A program made the position numbers and the translations under genes. This document shows, piece after piece, positions 14,939 to 22,902 of a DNA stretch of 23,122 bases (position 1 is its first letter; each line of letters starts with the position of its first letter). The notes below the pieces were generated by a model that saw nothing but the letters and a program-made list of their open reading frames with translations, ran no database searches and had not been told where the DNA came from. The stretch is from contig JAOTWK010000015.1 of the NCBI GenBank assembly GCA_029862935.1, positions 1 through 23,122 on the forward strand, given 5' to 3'. The stretch comes from Gemmatimonadota bacterium. Lineage in GTDB: Bacteria > Gemmatimonadota > Gemmatimonadetes > Gemmatimonadales > GWC2-71-9.

Positions 14939-15700
14939 TTACCGTACGAAGGGCGTTGTCAGCACGATGCGGATCGGTGCCCCCGCATCCAGGTACACAT
15001 TTTCTCCCTTGGTAGCCACGGCGACACCGACGCCGGCGGCGGTCCCAACGGCTGCACCGACGGCGGTCCCGGTCTTGTTCCCGCCAAGGACGCGCCCCGC
15101 AATGGCGCCGACGACGGCGCCAGCGCCGACCTTCGCCGCATCACCTGCGGTCACGCCACCCTTCTGCGTGCGCGTTCCGACGCTGGTTGTCGCACTTTGG
15201 ATGCCATAGGTCTGCCCGCCGAACGACACTTGGTCGAAGCGCAGCAACATGTGACCCTGGTACCCCTCGGCGGCCTCGTCGATATTCGCGACGTAGCCGG
15301 TGAATTGCGCGCCGGCCGGGATGACCTCCCGACCGTTGGCGTCGAGCACCGCGGTCGCGAGGGTAGCTGTCACCCCATGTCCAACCGTGACCTCCTTGGC
15401 AACCAGGGAGTCGCTCGCGATGAGCGCGAGTTCCGTCCCAACACCCAGCTCACGCGCCGACGGCGCGGGCGGCGGCCGCCGAGTGACGGTGGGTTGCTGG
15501 GTCTGAGTCATGCTACGCGGTGAGGTTGATTGCGTTGCCGCGGGCGACTGCGGCGGCGCGGACTGCGCGACATCCCCGGATACTGTCAGCGACTCGGCTG
15601 GTGCGAGGCTCAGGTCTCGAGTCTCGTCCAGGTCCCCGTCACCACCGCACGCGATGAGCGCGAAGGCGGCGAGGGGCAGAAAGCGTCGAATGCGTGCCAT
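14939..15700 (-). CDS. Lipoprotein with a glycine-zipper-like C-terminal region
   Basis: The 253-residue protein has a lipoprotein signal peptide with lipobox L-I-A-Cys18. A proline- and threonine-rich linker (about 45-85) follows. Residues about 85-180 form a compact beta-rich domain (VIPAGAQFTGYVANIDEA, then MLLRFDQVSFGG), like domains often seen in small envelope proteins. Residues about 188-235 are rich in spaced glycines and alanines (VGAGAVVGAIAGRVLGG, TAVGAAVGTAAGVG), which resembles the glycine zippers of envelope-stability lipoproteins. AAGGAGG lies 7 nt before the ATG, a near-ideal ribosome-binding site. It follows the CmpX-like gene by 27 nt and is probably co-transcribed with it. 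The function is unknown; an envelope-stress role is inference. Confidence 0.85.
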   Translation of the reverse strand: MARIRRFLPLAAFALIACGGDGDLDETRDLSLAPAESLTVSGDVAQSAPPQSPAATQSTSPRSMTQTQQPTVTRRPPPAPSARELGVGTELALIASDSLVAKEVTVGHGVTATLATAVLDANGREVIPAGAQFTGYVANIDEAAEGYQGHMLLRFDQVSFGGQTYGIQSATTSVGTRTQKGGVTAGDAAKVGAGAVVGAIAGRVLGGNKTGTAVGAAVGTAAGVGVAVATKGENVYLDAGAPIRIVLTTPFVR

Positions 15701-15727
15701 GTGTGTTCCTCCTTGAGCAGGCCTAGC

Positions 15728-17221
15728 CTACTTCTTGGTTTCCTGCATTGCGCGGTGCCACTCATCGAGCTGATGGGCGGCCATCTCCCGACCACCCAGT
15801 CCAAACGCCACCGCCGCCGCGACGGCGATCGCACCGAGTGTAAGTCCGAAAGCTAATGTAATGATCTCGTCGGCGACTCCAAGCTGCCGCAGTGCCATGG
15901 CACCAGCGAGGACCAGAATCGCGCCACGCGCGACCAAAGCGAGCACCCGCGCCTGCGCCGCTTTCCCGGCCTCGATCGTGCTTCCGGCCAGGTTCGCGAG
16001 GAAGAGCCCAGCTCCGAAGATCACGAGTCCCATCAGCACGTGGCTGCCGAACACCAGGAGTTCGGCGACCAGCTCCGACAACATGCCGAACCCGAGCAGG
16101 GAGAACGCCTCGATCACGGCGAACAGAACAATGGCCACCAACGCGAGGTAGCCAACGATGGCTGACGGCCGGCGGTTTTCTGGCTGGTCCTCGGCCTTGA
16201 CGCCCAGGCGTCCCATCAGCCGATCGAACCCGGCACTGCGGAGCACGTTACTCAAGAGATCGGACACGATGCGCCCAACCACGTAGGCTATCGTGAGCAC
16301 CAAGCCTGCCGCAAACAAGCGCGGCAGCGAGGCGAGGATGGTGTCCAGCATGTTGCTTGCTGGCCGGGTAATGGCGTCGAGGCCGAGCGCGTTGAGACCG
16401 GACACCAGTACGGGAATCAGAATCAGCACATAGACGATGAGTCCCAGGAGTTGAGACAGGCTCTGCGCGCCGAGCGCCTTGGCGACACCGACCCGCTCGC
16501 TCAGGCTGTCGACGCCGATCGCGGCCAACAGCCCAGAGACGACCCGCTGCACGATGCGCGCGACGAACCAGCCAATCAGGATGATCGCGGCAGCACTCGC
16601 GATGTTCGGGATGTACTCGAGGACCTTGTTGACCATTCCCTGCACGGGCTCGAGCAGCCCTTGCAGCGCCAGCGCGCCCAGGATGGCGGGAAGGAAGAGC
16701 AGCAGGACGAGCCAGAAGAGAGCGTCGCCCAGGGTCTTGCTGAGCGGTACTTTGCGGCCTTCACCTGCTTGTTCGGAGATCTTTTCGTCCAGTGATGTGC
16801 GCCCGAGAACCTGGCCCACGATCATCCGCAGTGCCGAAGCCACGAGCCATGCGACGGCCCCCAGTGCGGCAGCGCCGAGCACCCGGGGTGCGAATGCAAA
16901 CACCTGGTTGAGAAGCACGTTGAGGGGTTCGGTGACCTGCGTGAGCCCCACCGTCTGGAAGAAGGCGATGAGGACGAAGATCATGATCGTGTAGAACACG
17001 ATCTTCGAGACGATATTCTCGACGGCGATACCCTTCCCCTTTTCCTCGCCGGCGATCCACTCCGCGAGGCGGTTGTCGATGCTCGTCCGCTTGAGGCCGG
17101 CCCGTACGAGTGCGGATACGATCCATGCGGCGAGCCACCCGATGATGAGGATCGCCAATCCGGCGAGCACGTTTGGCAAGTACTCGCTGACGCTCTGCAG
17201 CAATTGATCGAAGCTTTCCAT
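15728..17221 (-). CDS. CmpX-like membrane protein (mechanosensitive-channel-associated TM-helix repeats)
   Basis: The 497-residue polytopic protein has about 11 membrane segments. A unit of the form YLPNVLAGLAILIIGWLAAWIV recurs around residues 14-35, 203-225 (YIPNIASAAAIILIGWFVARIV) and 292-318 (SLPRLFAAGLVLTIAYVVGRIV). Each is followed by a basic loop and a short amphipathic stretch such as LKRTSIDNRLAE or LRSAGFDRLMGRLG. This is the conserved TM-helix repeat found in CmpX-type proteins of the mechanosensitive ion channel superfamily. I do not see the full MscS beta domain, so channel activity is uncertain. The ATG is preceded by GAGGG. It heads a two-gene unit with the lipoprotein. A role in osmotic or envelope stress would fit mscL and the stress-type genes nearby, but that is inference. 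Confidence 0.88.
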   Translation of the reverse strand: MESFDQLLQSVSEYLPNVLAGLAILIIGWLAAWIVSALVRAGLKRTSIDNRLAEWIAGEEKGKGIAVENIVSKIVFYTIMIFVLIAFFQTVGLTQVTEPLNVLLNQVFAFAPRVLGAAALGAVAWLVASALRMIVGQVLGRTSLDEKISEQAGEGRKVPLSKTLGDALFWLVLLLFLPAILGALALQGLLEPVQGMVNKVLEYIPNIASAAAIILIGWFVARIVQRVVSGLLAAIGVDSLSERVGVAKALGAQSLSQLLGLIVYVLILIPVLVSGLNALGLDAITRPASNMLDTILASLPRLFAAGLVLTIAYVVGRIVSDLLSNVLRSAGFDRLMGRLGVKAEDQPENRRPSAIVGYLALVAIVLFAVIEAFSLLGFGMLSELVAELLVFGSHVLMGLVIFGAGLFLANLAGSTIEAGKAAQARVLALVARGAILVLAGAMALRQLGVADEIITLAFGLTLGAIAVAAAVAFGLGGREMAAHQLDEWHRAMQETKK

Positions 17222-17257
17222 GATATTCCCTCGAATTCAGATGGCCTATGCTAGCGG

Positions 17258-17286
17258 GTATTAAGCAAACGCACGCGATATGCCAA
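17258..17286 (-). promoter_or_regulatory. Promoter of the CmpX-like gene (sigma-70 type, with overlapping sigma-54-like match)
   Basis: On the minus strand, TTGGCA (17286-17281) is followed after exactly 17 bp by TAATAC (17263-17258), a fair -35/-10 pair about 35 nt upstream of the ATG. The same stretch also reads TGGCAT-N5-GTGC (17285-17271) with correct GG-N10-GC spacing, a one- to two-mismatch sigma-54 site. I favour sigma-70 but cannot exclude either. Confidence 0.5.
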
Positions 17287-17311
17287 GCTGAATTCTCTAA
17301 GGTGGAGCGCC

Positions 17312-17493
17312 GTAAGTTGTTGCAGGTAAATCTTTTATGGCGATGTCGGGCCGCGGGCTTCCGGCCCGCCGCCGCGACGAACCGGTCACCAACGGAACGC
17401 TGCGTTCGTGATTGGGACCGTTCTCCGTTCCATTTTGGTCATGGGCGCGCGTCTCCGACGGCGGGGAAACACGTAAAGTTCTGTCGGTAAATC
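17312..17493 (+). repeat. Pair of 21-bp direct repeats ending GGTAAATC
   Basis: The copies at 17312-17332 and 17473-17493 begin GTAA and end GGTAAATC, with 14 of 21 positions identical. They are 161 bp apart in the divergent intergenic region. They could be binding sites or recognition elements for an alternative sigma factor; nothing in the sequence decides this. Confidence 0.45.
17384..17419. promoter_or_regulatory. Large imperfect inverted repeat (operator or RNA hairpin)
   Basis: GAACGC-T-GCGTTC (17395-17407) is a perfect core. Beyond a small internal loop, GGTC-A-CCAA (17384-17392) pairs with TTGGGACC (17412-17419) with one bulged A. In all, 14 base pairs lie within 36 nt, centred on 17401. 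It lies about 260 nt before the DUF4332 start and 180 nt before the CmpX-like start. Confidence 0.5.
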
Positions 17494-17659
17494 AGTTGCA
17501 GTCGACCCTTCCCGTGGCATGGTCTTTTCGTTACAATCGCGGCCGATTGTGTCACTTAACGGTCGGCGCATCTGGGAAGGGGCAGAGTCCGATGCCCCGG
17601 TGGAGCACTGCCTTAAGGGCGTTCAGCAACTCACACGAGAGTCGAAAGGACGATGGGAA

Positions 17660-18067
17660 ATGAGCTACAAAATCCAGGACATCGAGGGCATTGGTCCCTC
17701 GTACGCTGAGAAGCTGTCGGTCGCCAAGATCAAGACGACGACCGATCTTCTCAAGTACTGTTGCGACCAGCAGGGTCGTTCCTCGGTGAGTACCAGGACC
17801 GGGGTCGCCGAGCCGCAACTCCTCAAGTGGGCCAACATGGCTGACCTGATGCGGATCTCGGGCGTCGGTTCGGAGTTCTCCGAGTTGCTCGAGGCTGCCG
17901 GTGTCGACACCGTGAAGGAGCTTCGCACGCGCAACGCGGAAAATCTGGCGGAGAAGATGCGAGCGGTGAACGCGGCGCGACGCCTCACTCGGACCACCCC
18001 GGGTACGAAGACCGTGCAGAAATGGATCTCACACGCGGAGCGATTGAGCCCCGTCATCACCCACTAA
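17660..18067 (+). CDS. DUF4332 domain protein with helix-hairpin-helix motifs
   Basis: The frame is open from 17519, but the ATG at 17660 follows AAGGA by 9 nt and begins directly at the conserved domain (MSYKIQDIEGIGPSYAEKL), giving 135 residues. Two helix-hairpin-helix-like turns are visible, IEGIGPSYAEKL (8-19) and ISGVGSEFSELL (66-77), as expected of DUF4332. Such motifs usually contact nucleic acid non-specifically, but the function of the domain is not established. It is soluble and ends in a basic helix. The dodecin gene follows after 26 nt and is probably in the same transcript. Confidence 0.87.
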   Translation: MSYKIQDIEGIGPSYAEKLSVAKIKTTTDLLKYCCDQQGRSSVSTRTGVAEPQLLKWANMADLMRISGVGSEFSELLEAAGVDTVKELRTRNAENLAEKMRAVNAARRLTRTTPGTKTVQKWISHAERLSPVITH

Positions 18068-18093
18068 CGATCCACAGGAAACGAGGAACCACG

Positions 18094-18297
18094 ATGAGCA
18101 TCGCCAAAGTTACGGAGATCAGTGCGTCGTCCAAGAAGAGCTTCGAGGATGCGGTGCGCATGGGTTTGCGGCGAGCCGCCAAGACGCTGGACAACATCGA
18201 AGGCGCTTGGGTGCAGGGCATGAAGGTAGATGTCGAGGACGGCAAGGTCACGCAGTTTCGCGTGAACCTCAAAGTGACGTTCGTGCTCAGCGACTGA
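18094..18297 (+). CDS. Dodecin, flavin-binding protein
   Basis: The 67-residue protein has the dodecin layout, one strand-helix-strand-strand unit that assembles as a dodecamer. Recognisable parts are VTEISASSKKSFEDAV, the GAWVQGMKVDV strand with Trp39 and the closing TQFRVNLKVTFVL. Trp39 corresponds to the aromatic residue that stacks on the flavin, and Gln54 is close to the conserved Gln that contacts it. Dodecins store or buffer riboflavin, FMN or related flavins and protect against light and redox damage. GAGG lies 7 nt before the ATG. It is second in a two-gene unit with DUF4332 and is followed by a strong terminator. The gene is short but has a full-length family pattern. Confidence 0.94.
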   Translation: MSIAKVTEISASSKKSFEDAVRMGLRRAAKTLDNIEGAWVQGMKVDVEDGKVTQFRVNLKVTFVLSD

Positions 18298-18328
18298 GCG
18301 GCGGCGGCGCTCAGCTCCACAGCAGTGA

Positions 18329-18358
18329 AACGGCCGGCCCCTCGAGGGGCCGGCCGTT
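18329..18358. terminator. Bidirectional hairpin terminator between dodecin and the HerA-like gene
   Basis: A perfect 13-bp stem (18329-18341 with 18346-18358) closes a TCGA tetraloop, again with AACGG and CCGTT at the base. It ends 2 nt before the stop of the minus-strand ATPase gene and lies 31 nt after the dodecin stop. Confidence 0.88.
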
Positions 18359-18360
18359 GT

Positions 18361-20829
18361 TCATTCGTAGGCCGGCTCCGCGATTCCCGCCTCGTCGATC
18401 CACCACGGCAACCAGACGAGGCCGAAGCGTCCGACGGTGATGTCGGTTTTGCGGGGGCGAATCACTTGTTCCTTGAGTTCGAAGGTGTCGGGGTCGACGG
18501 CCACATCGAGCGTTGCGATCTCCTCCTGAAACTCCGCATCCAAGTCCTGATACTGCTGGTGAAACGCCTCGATGTCGCGCGCTGCCGCGGCCATGTCTTG
18601 CTTCTCGCGCGCCGCCCGTCCCACGCCTCGAGCCGTGGTGGTCGCGCGACCCACCGTCCCCACGCTCGCGACCTTCCGGCCGAAAAGGGCGCCCAACACC
18701 GTCGCGCCCATCGAGATCGCCGTCTGCATCTTCTGCTGGTCGTATTGGGATTTTTCCCGTCCCAACTTCTCCTCGGCGCGCCGAATCCGATCTTGCAGCA
18801 GCTTGAGCTTCGGGCTGTACCGTTTGCGGAGCTGCTCGACTGCTGTGTCACGCTTCTCACGCGCTGCTTCGCGCAGTCGCACCTTGAACTCCGCCTCCGT
18901 TTCCTCAGGCGACGAGGTGAGCTTGAGCTCCGCACATTTGAGTATGGTGACCGTACGGTTTTGATAGAGATGGGTTTTGAACGACTTCTGCCAGGAGGTG
19001 AAGGACTTGGCCTGTGCCGCGGCGCTGGGCAGTCTTGCGAACTCCGCGTCGGCCTCCGGCTCGTCGACCAACTCGGGCTCACCTTCAGGGAGCGGCTCGG
19101 CGTTGTCCCAAAGCTTGGCGGTCACGGTGGCACCCAATGGCGTCACATAGCCGACGGTTTCCCACCTATCGATGCCGGCGCGCGCATTTGCGAAGTGAAG
19201 GTCCGCAGTGCCCAGCAACGCGGGCCGGTACACTAGTCGCGCGCCTGATTTCCCATGGTCAGCCGGTGGAAGGAACGACTCCGTCACATCTGCGGGCAGC
19301 ACGGGACGGTGTGTCGAGGCCTGACCGGGCTTTGCCTTGGCCGCCACGGGTGCAGGCTTTGCAGCAGCGGCAGCCGCATCGCTTGCAGCTGCCTTGCGGT
19401 CGGCCATGAGGGTTTGGATCTGCGTCCGCGTGAGCGGGCCTCGCAGGTAGGACATGGCCCACCGCGTGTGAAACACTGCGGGTGCCTCGTCATGGACATT
19501 GTGCATCAGGAACACCCGGCTCTTCAGTCCGGAGATGGTGCGCTCCACCTGTTTGCGATCGAATGAAGCGCCCGCGGTGCTCGACGCTCCCTCGAGGCCG
19601 TCCATGATCCGCATCTTGTCCCGTTCGGTCTGAAGCCGTCCCAGAAACCACGTCCCGGTGTTGGACAGTCCCTTGTAGTCGAGATCGACTGGGTTCTGCG
19701 TTGCGAGGACGACGCCCACCCCGTACGCACGCGCCTGCTTGAGCAGCGTGAGCATCGCATTCTTGGATGGGGGATTCGCCGTGGGCGGGAAATAGCCGAA
19801 CACTTCGTCCATGTAGAGCAGGGCGCGGAGACTTGCCGTTCCGGCCTGGGTCCGCATCCAGGCTATCACCTCGTTGAGCAGCAGGGTCACGAAGAACATC
19901 CGCTCGGCTTCGGAGAGGTGGGCGACGGACAACACGGAAATGCGTGGTGTGCCGTCGTCCTTCCACAACAGGCGCGGGATCTCGAGCGGCTCCCCCTCCA
20001 TCCAGGCGGCGAACGCCGGCGAGGCGAGCAAGTTGTTGAGCGTCATCGACAGCTCGGATCGCTCTTTGCTCGGATAGAACGTCTCGAGTTCCATCACGCC
20101 GATCCGCTCAATGGGCGGCGACTGCACTTCGGCGATGAGCGTCGCCAGATCCAGATCCCGGCCTTCGCTCCACGCTCGCTCGAAGAGATTGGACAAGAGG
20201 ATGTGTTCGCGGCTTCGAACCGGGTCGGCGTCGATACCGAGCAATGCCAGCAACCCTGACACGGTGGCCATGATCCGCTCGCGAAACGCGTCGGCGTCCG
20301 CGACGAAGTCGGCGCCAGGTGCGGTAAATGACCGCATCACGGTGAGTGGCAGGCCTGCGCTGCTCCCCGGAGTGTAGATCGCGACGTCCGCGGCGTTGCG
20401 CAGTTTGCTGATGCGCGCACCGTCCTGGCCCCATTCAGCGAGGCCGTTCTTCCACAGCTCGGCCGTGCTCGCCGCGAATTCGTCTGAGGACATGCCCTTA
20501 CGTGCCGCCTGTGCCTCCTCGATCCACGGCCGGAAATCCTCGGGGCGCAGCTTCGGAAACGTGAGCATCAAGTTGCCCAAGTCCCCTTTCGGATCGATGG
20601 CGATCGTCGGGATGCCGTCGATCGCGGCTTCTTCGAGCAAAGAGATGCAGAGTCCGGTCTTGCCACTCCCCGTCATGCCGACACACACCGCGTGGGTGGT
20701 GAGGTCTTTGGCATCGTACAGCAGAGGATCGGCCGTCGTGGAGCCGCTCTCGAGGTCGTAGCCGCGGCCAAGGTAGAAAGCGCCAAGCTTTTCGAAGGTC
20801 GCGGTTGTGTCTTTCGTTTTCGCAGTCAT
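18361..20829 (-). CDS. HerA-like P-loop ATPase with C-terminal coiled coil
   Basis: The 822-residue protein has Walker A GMTGSGKTG (51-59, Lys57), then IDPKGDLGNL (78-87). Walker B is LLYMDEVFGYFPP (Asp341/Glu342), with an ATQNP sensor (376-380) and a conserved TRWAMSYLRGPLT segment (455-467). This is the HerA/FtsK-type layout of DUF87/DUF853-like ATP-binding proteins, which bind or translocate DNA or remodel complexes. An alanine-rich linker (about 478-505) leads to a C-terminal part with a charged coiled coil (about 640-715), a short glycine-alanine segment (about 718-745) and a second helical stretch. No nuclease partner such as NurA is nearby, so a repair role is not supported by context. 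It is last in the minus-strand directon, 60 nt after the deacylase gene. The ribosome-binding site is weak. Confidence 0.88.
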   Translation of the reverse strand: MTAKTKDTTATFEKLGAFYLGRGYDLESGSTTADPLLYDAKDLTTHAVCVGMTGSGKTGLCISLLEEAAIDGIPTIAIDPKGDLGNLMLTFPKLRPEDFRPWIEEAQAARKGMSSDEFAASTAELWKNGLAEWGQDGARISKLRNAADVAIYTPGSSAGLPLTVMRSFTAPGADFVADADAFRERIMATVSGLLALLGIDADPVRSREHILLSNLFERAWSEGRDLDLATLIAEVQSPPIERIGVMELETFYPSKERSELSMTLNNLLASPAFAAWMEGEPLEIPRLLWKDDGTPRISVLSVAHLSEAERMFFVTLLLNEVIAWMRTQAGTASLRALLYMDEVFGYFPPTANPPSKNAMLTLLKQARAYGVGVVLATQNPVDLDYKGLSNTGTWFLGRLQTERDKMRIMDGLEGASSTAGASFDRKQVERTISGLKSRVFLMHNVHDEAPAVFHTRWAMSYLRGPLTRTQIQTLMADRKAAASDAAAAAAKPAPVAAKAKPGQASTHRPVLPADVTESFLPPADHGKSGARLVYRPALLGTADLHFANARAGIDRWETVGYVTPLGATVTAKLWDNAEPLPEGEPELVDEPEADAEFARLPSAAAQAKSFTSWQKSFKTHLYQNRTVTILKCAELKLTSSPEETEAEFKVRLREAAREKRDTAVEQLRKRYSPKLKLLQDRIRRAEEKLGREKSQYDQQKMQTAISMGATVLGALFGRKVASVGTVGRATTTARGVGRAAREKQDMAAAARDIEAFHQQYQDLDAEFQEEIATLDVAVDPDTFELKEQVIRPRKTDITVGRFGLVWLPWWIDEAGIAEPAYE

Positions 20830-20889
20830 GGAACCGTCACCAAGGGTTAGGGCGTGCGTTGGAGATTGTACTCAGCGTTGCCCGGTGGC

Positions 20890-21441
20890 TCAAGGCGGAG
20901 GGTGGTCGAGGTCGAAGTCAATGAAATGTGGTGTGTGGTTCTCGGCGTCGAGAAACCGGAGGAATGCCTGCGCACCGATGGACGTCGTCATCGCGTTGTC
21001 CAGCGGATGAAAATTCAGCGGTTCACGATCGAGAATAGCTCGGTCGATGGCGACGCGCACGGCACCGTCCTGGTCGTTGATCACCGCAAACGGGGTCACA
21101 GCACCCGGCACGACTCCCAGATACTCCATCAATCGCGCGGCACTGCCGAACGAGAATCGCTTGGCTCCGAGCCGCCGGGCAAGATCCCCGAGGTCGACCG
21201 ATCGGTCTTCTTGGCAGACGACCAGCCACATGCTGCCTTTCTTGTCTCGCAGGAACAGGTTCTTGGTATGACATCCCTCGAGCGTCCCTCGCACGGTCTT
21301 GGCTTCCTCCACCGTGTAGACCGGTGCGTGCTGCACGGTGGTCACGTCGATTCCTAGCTCCTGGAACCGCCGAAACAGTTGCTCCGGCAAGGCAGGCGGC
21401 TCCCTGCTGACGGGTTTGGCATCAGGCGCAACGTCGGACAC
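20890..21441 (-). CDS. YbaK/ProX-type aminoacyl-tRNA deacylase (prolyl-tRNA editing domain protein)
   Basis: The 183-residue protein matches the free-standing INS/ProXp family. TVEEAKTVRGTLEG precedes CHTKNLFLRDKKG with the catalytic Lys60, and VCQEDRSVDLGDLARRLG, the GAVTPF turn (114-119) and NFHPLDNAMTTSI follow. The longer type with KNLFLRD is most like ProXp-ala/PrdX, which removes alanine wrongly attached to tRNA-Pro. Other specificities in the family (Cys-tRNA-Pro) cannot be excluded. It acts in the cytoplasm. The start is a GTG at 21441, with AAGGGAG about 12 nt upstream, rather far. It lies 33 nt after the transporter gene and is probably co-transcribed with it. Confidence 0.9.
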   Translation of the reverse strand: MSDVAPDAKPVSREPPALPEQLFRRFQELGIDVTTVQHAPVYTVEEAKTVRGTLEGCHTKNLFLRDKKGSMWLVVCQEDRSVDLGDLARRLGAKRFSFGSAARLMEYLGVVPGAVTPFAVINDQDGAVRVAIDRAILDREPLNFHPLDNAMTTSIGAQAFLRFLDAENHTPHFIDFDLDHPPP

Positions 21442-21474
21442 GTGGTGGTGTGACTCCCTTGAAGAGGGTGTGGC

Positions 21475-22875
21475 TCACCATATCCCGAGGATCTTCCACC
21501 AGAGACCACCCACGAAGATCCATACGACGATGTTGAGTACACTGACGAGAAACCCGAGCCTCCACCATGTCCCCAGAGGGACATAGCCGGAGCCGAATAG
21601 CACGGGGGCCGGTCCGGTCCCGTAATGCGTCATGCTGCTGAACAGGTTGCTGAAGAAGGCCAGCGCGAGCCCGGCAAGCAATGGAGGCGTTCCCACGGCC
21701 AGTGCAACGCCGAGGAAGGGCGCGTACATCGAGCTCACATGCGCCGTGTTGCTGGCAAAGAAGTAATGACTGTAGAAGTAGATGAGGCTGAGCGCCGTGA
21801 AGGCGGCGAGCCAACCGACTCCGGTGAACCACTGGCCAACCGTCGCACTGAACCAGGGAATCAGTCCCAAACGTGACAAGAACGACGCCATCATGACGAG
21901 CGCGGCGAACCACACCAAGGTGTCCCACGCACCCCTCTCGTCGAGCACATCGTCCCATTTGAGCACGCCGGACACGAGCAGGAGCACGAGGCCGAGCATG
22001 GCCGTGACCGTCGTGTGTACCGATAGGGGTTTGGCCAGAATCCAGAGGGTGAGGAGCAGCGCAAACGTCCCGAGCATGACCCACTCGTCGCGCGTGAGCC
22101 GTCCCATCGCCTGCAGTCGCTCGCGTGCCAGCGCGGCCGCATTGGGCGTCTCTCGGATTTCCGGCGGAGCGAGACGGTACAGGACTGATGGGACGAGTGC
22201 GAGGCTCACGAAGCCTGGTACCACGGCCGCCGTCGCCCAGCCCACCCATGTGATGGTGATCCCCTGGTCCCCAGCGAGCTGCGCTGCGAGCGGATTGGCC
22301 GCCATCGCCGTGAGGAACATGGCACTCGTGATCACGGTCCCCTGAAACGACGCCGTCGTGAGAAAGGCGCCGATGCGACCGGCCGTGCCGTCGTGCGGGC
22401 GACTCCCATAGGCCTCGGCGACTGACCGAAGAATAGGGAAGATCACACCGCCGGCGCGTGCCGTGTTGCTCGGGATGGCCGGTGCCAAGACGAGGTCCGT
22501 CGCAATGAGCCCGTATCCCAATCCCAGAGATCGCCGGCCCAATGCCGCCATGAAGAGATAGGCGATGCGGGCGCCCAGCCCCGTCTTGATGAACCCGCGC
22601 GAAATGAAGAACGCGAGCACGATGAGCCAAATCACCGCGTTCCCGAAACCGGTCAACGCCTCGCCGACGGAGAGCGTGCCGGTCAGAGTTGTTGCGCAAA
22701 TCCCGACGAAGGCGACCGCCCCCATCGGCATCGGCTTGAGCATGATACCGACGATGGTCGCAATGAAGATGGCCAGGAGGTGCATGGCCGCCGGTTCGAC
22801 TCCGTCCGGCGCCGGCACGAACCACAATGCGGTCCCGACCGCTACTGGTATTACCGCTCGAGTGGCTCGCTGCAT
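21475..22875 (-). CDS. DASS family (SLC13-like) dicarboxylate transporter, 2-oxoglutarate/malate type
   Basis: The 466-residue membrane protein has about 12 hydrophobic segments. Both substrate- and sodium-binding SNT motifs of the divalent anion:Na+ symporter family are present, at 136-138 (IPSNTARAGG) and 375-377 (FASNTAHVSS). The late motif SSMTHYGTGPAPVLFGSGYV (413-432) is characteristic of the branch containing plastid 2-oxoglutarate/malate translocators and bacterial citrate, tartrate and malate carriers. It should move C4/C5 dicarboxylates across the inner membrane, as symport or exchange. The gene upstream encodes PEP carboxykinase, so imported C4 acids could feed gluconeogenesis. The gap to that gene is 27 nt. 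The ribosome-binding site is poor, and the ATG chosen gives a normal family N terminus. Confidence 0.93.
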   Translation of the reverse strand: MQRATRAVIPVAVGTALWFVPAPDGVEPAAMHLLAIFIATIVGIMLKPMPMGAVAFVGICATTLTGTLSVGEALTGFGNAVIWLIVLAFFISRGFIKTGLGARIAYLFMAALGRRSLGLGYGLIATDLVLAPAIPSNTARAGGVIFPILRSVAEAYGSRPHDGTAGRIGAFLTTASFQGTVITSAMFLTAMAANPLAAQLAGDQGITITWVGWATAAVVPGFVSLALVPSVLYRLAPPEIRETPNAAALARERLQAMGRLTRDEWVMLGTFALLLTLWILAKPLSVHTTVTAMLGLVLLLVSGVLKWDDVLDERGAWDTLVWFAALVMMASFLSRLGLIPWFSATVGQWFTGVGWLAAFTALSLIYFYSHYFFASNTAHVSSMYAPFLGVALAVGTPPLLAGLALAFFSNLFSSMTHYGTGPAPVLFGSGYVPLGTWWRLGFLVSVLNIVVWIFVGGLWWKILGIW

Positions 22876-22902
22876 GGACGGTCGATCCGGCCAGCCGGCG
22901 AA

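Larger units (their letters stand above)
17222..17659. other. Long divergent intergenic region (438 bp) with several repeats and hairpins
   Basis: No convincing gene is present; the frame open from 17519 is an upstream extension without ribosome-binding support. The region holds a minus-strand promoter near 17258-17286, a direct repeat pair (17312-17332 and 17473-17493), a small hairpin GCGGGC-TTCCG-GCCCGC (17353-17369), a large imperfect dyad (17384-17419), a -10-like TACAAT on the plus strand (17532-17537) and a leader hairpin GGGGCA/TGCCCC (17579-17598). It separates the CmpX-like unit from DUF4332/dodecin. Confidence 0.7.

Noticed and set aside
17271..17285. Sigma-54-like site upstream of the CmpX-like gene
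   Set aside because: Spacing is right but the -12 box is GTGC and the -24 ends in T. A TTGGCA-N17-TAATAC sigma-70 promoter covers the same bases and explains them at least as well.
17394..17422. GGAAC...CGTT resembling a general stress (EcfG) promoter
   Set aside because: The spacer is 20 nt against the 16-17 expected, and the bases are explained by the inverted repeat.
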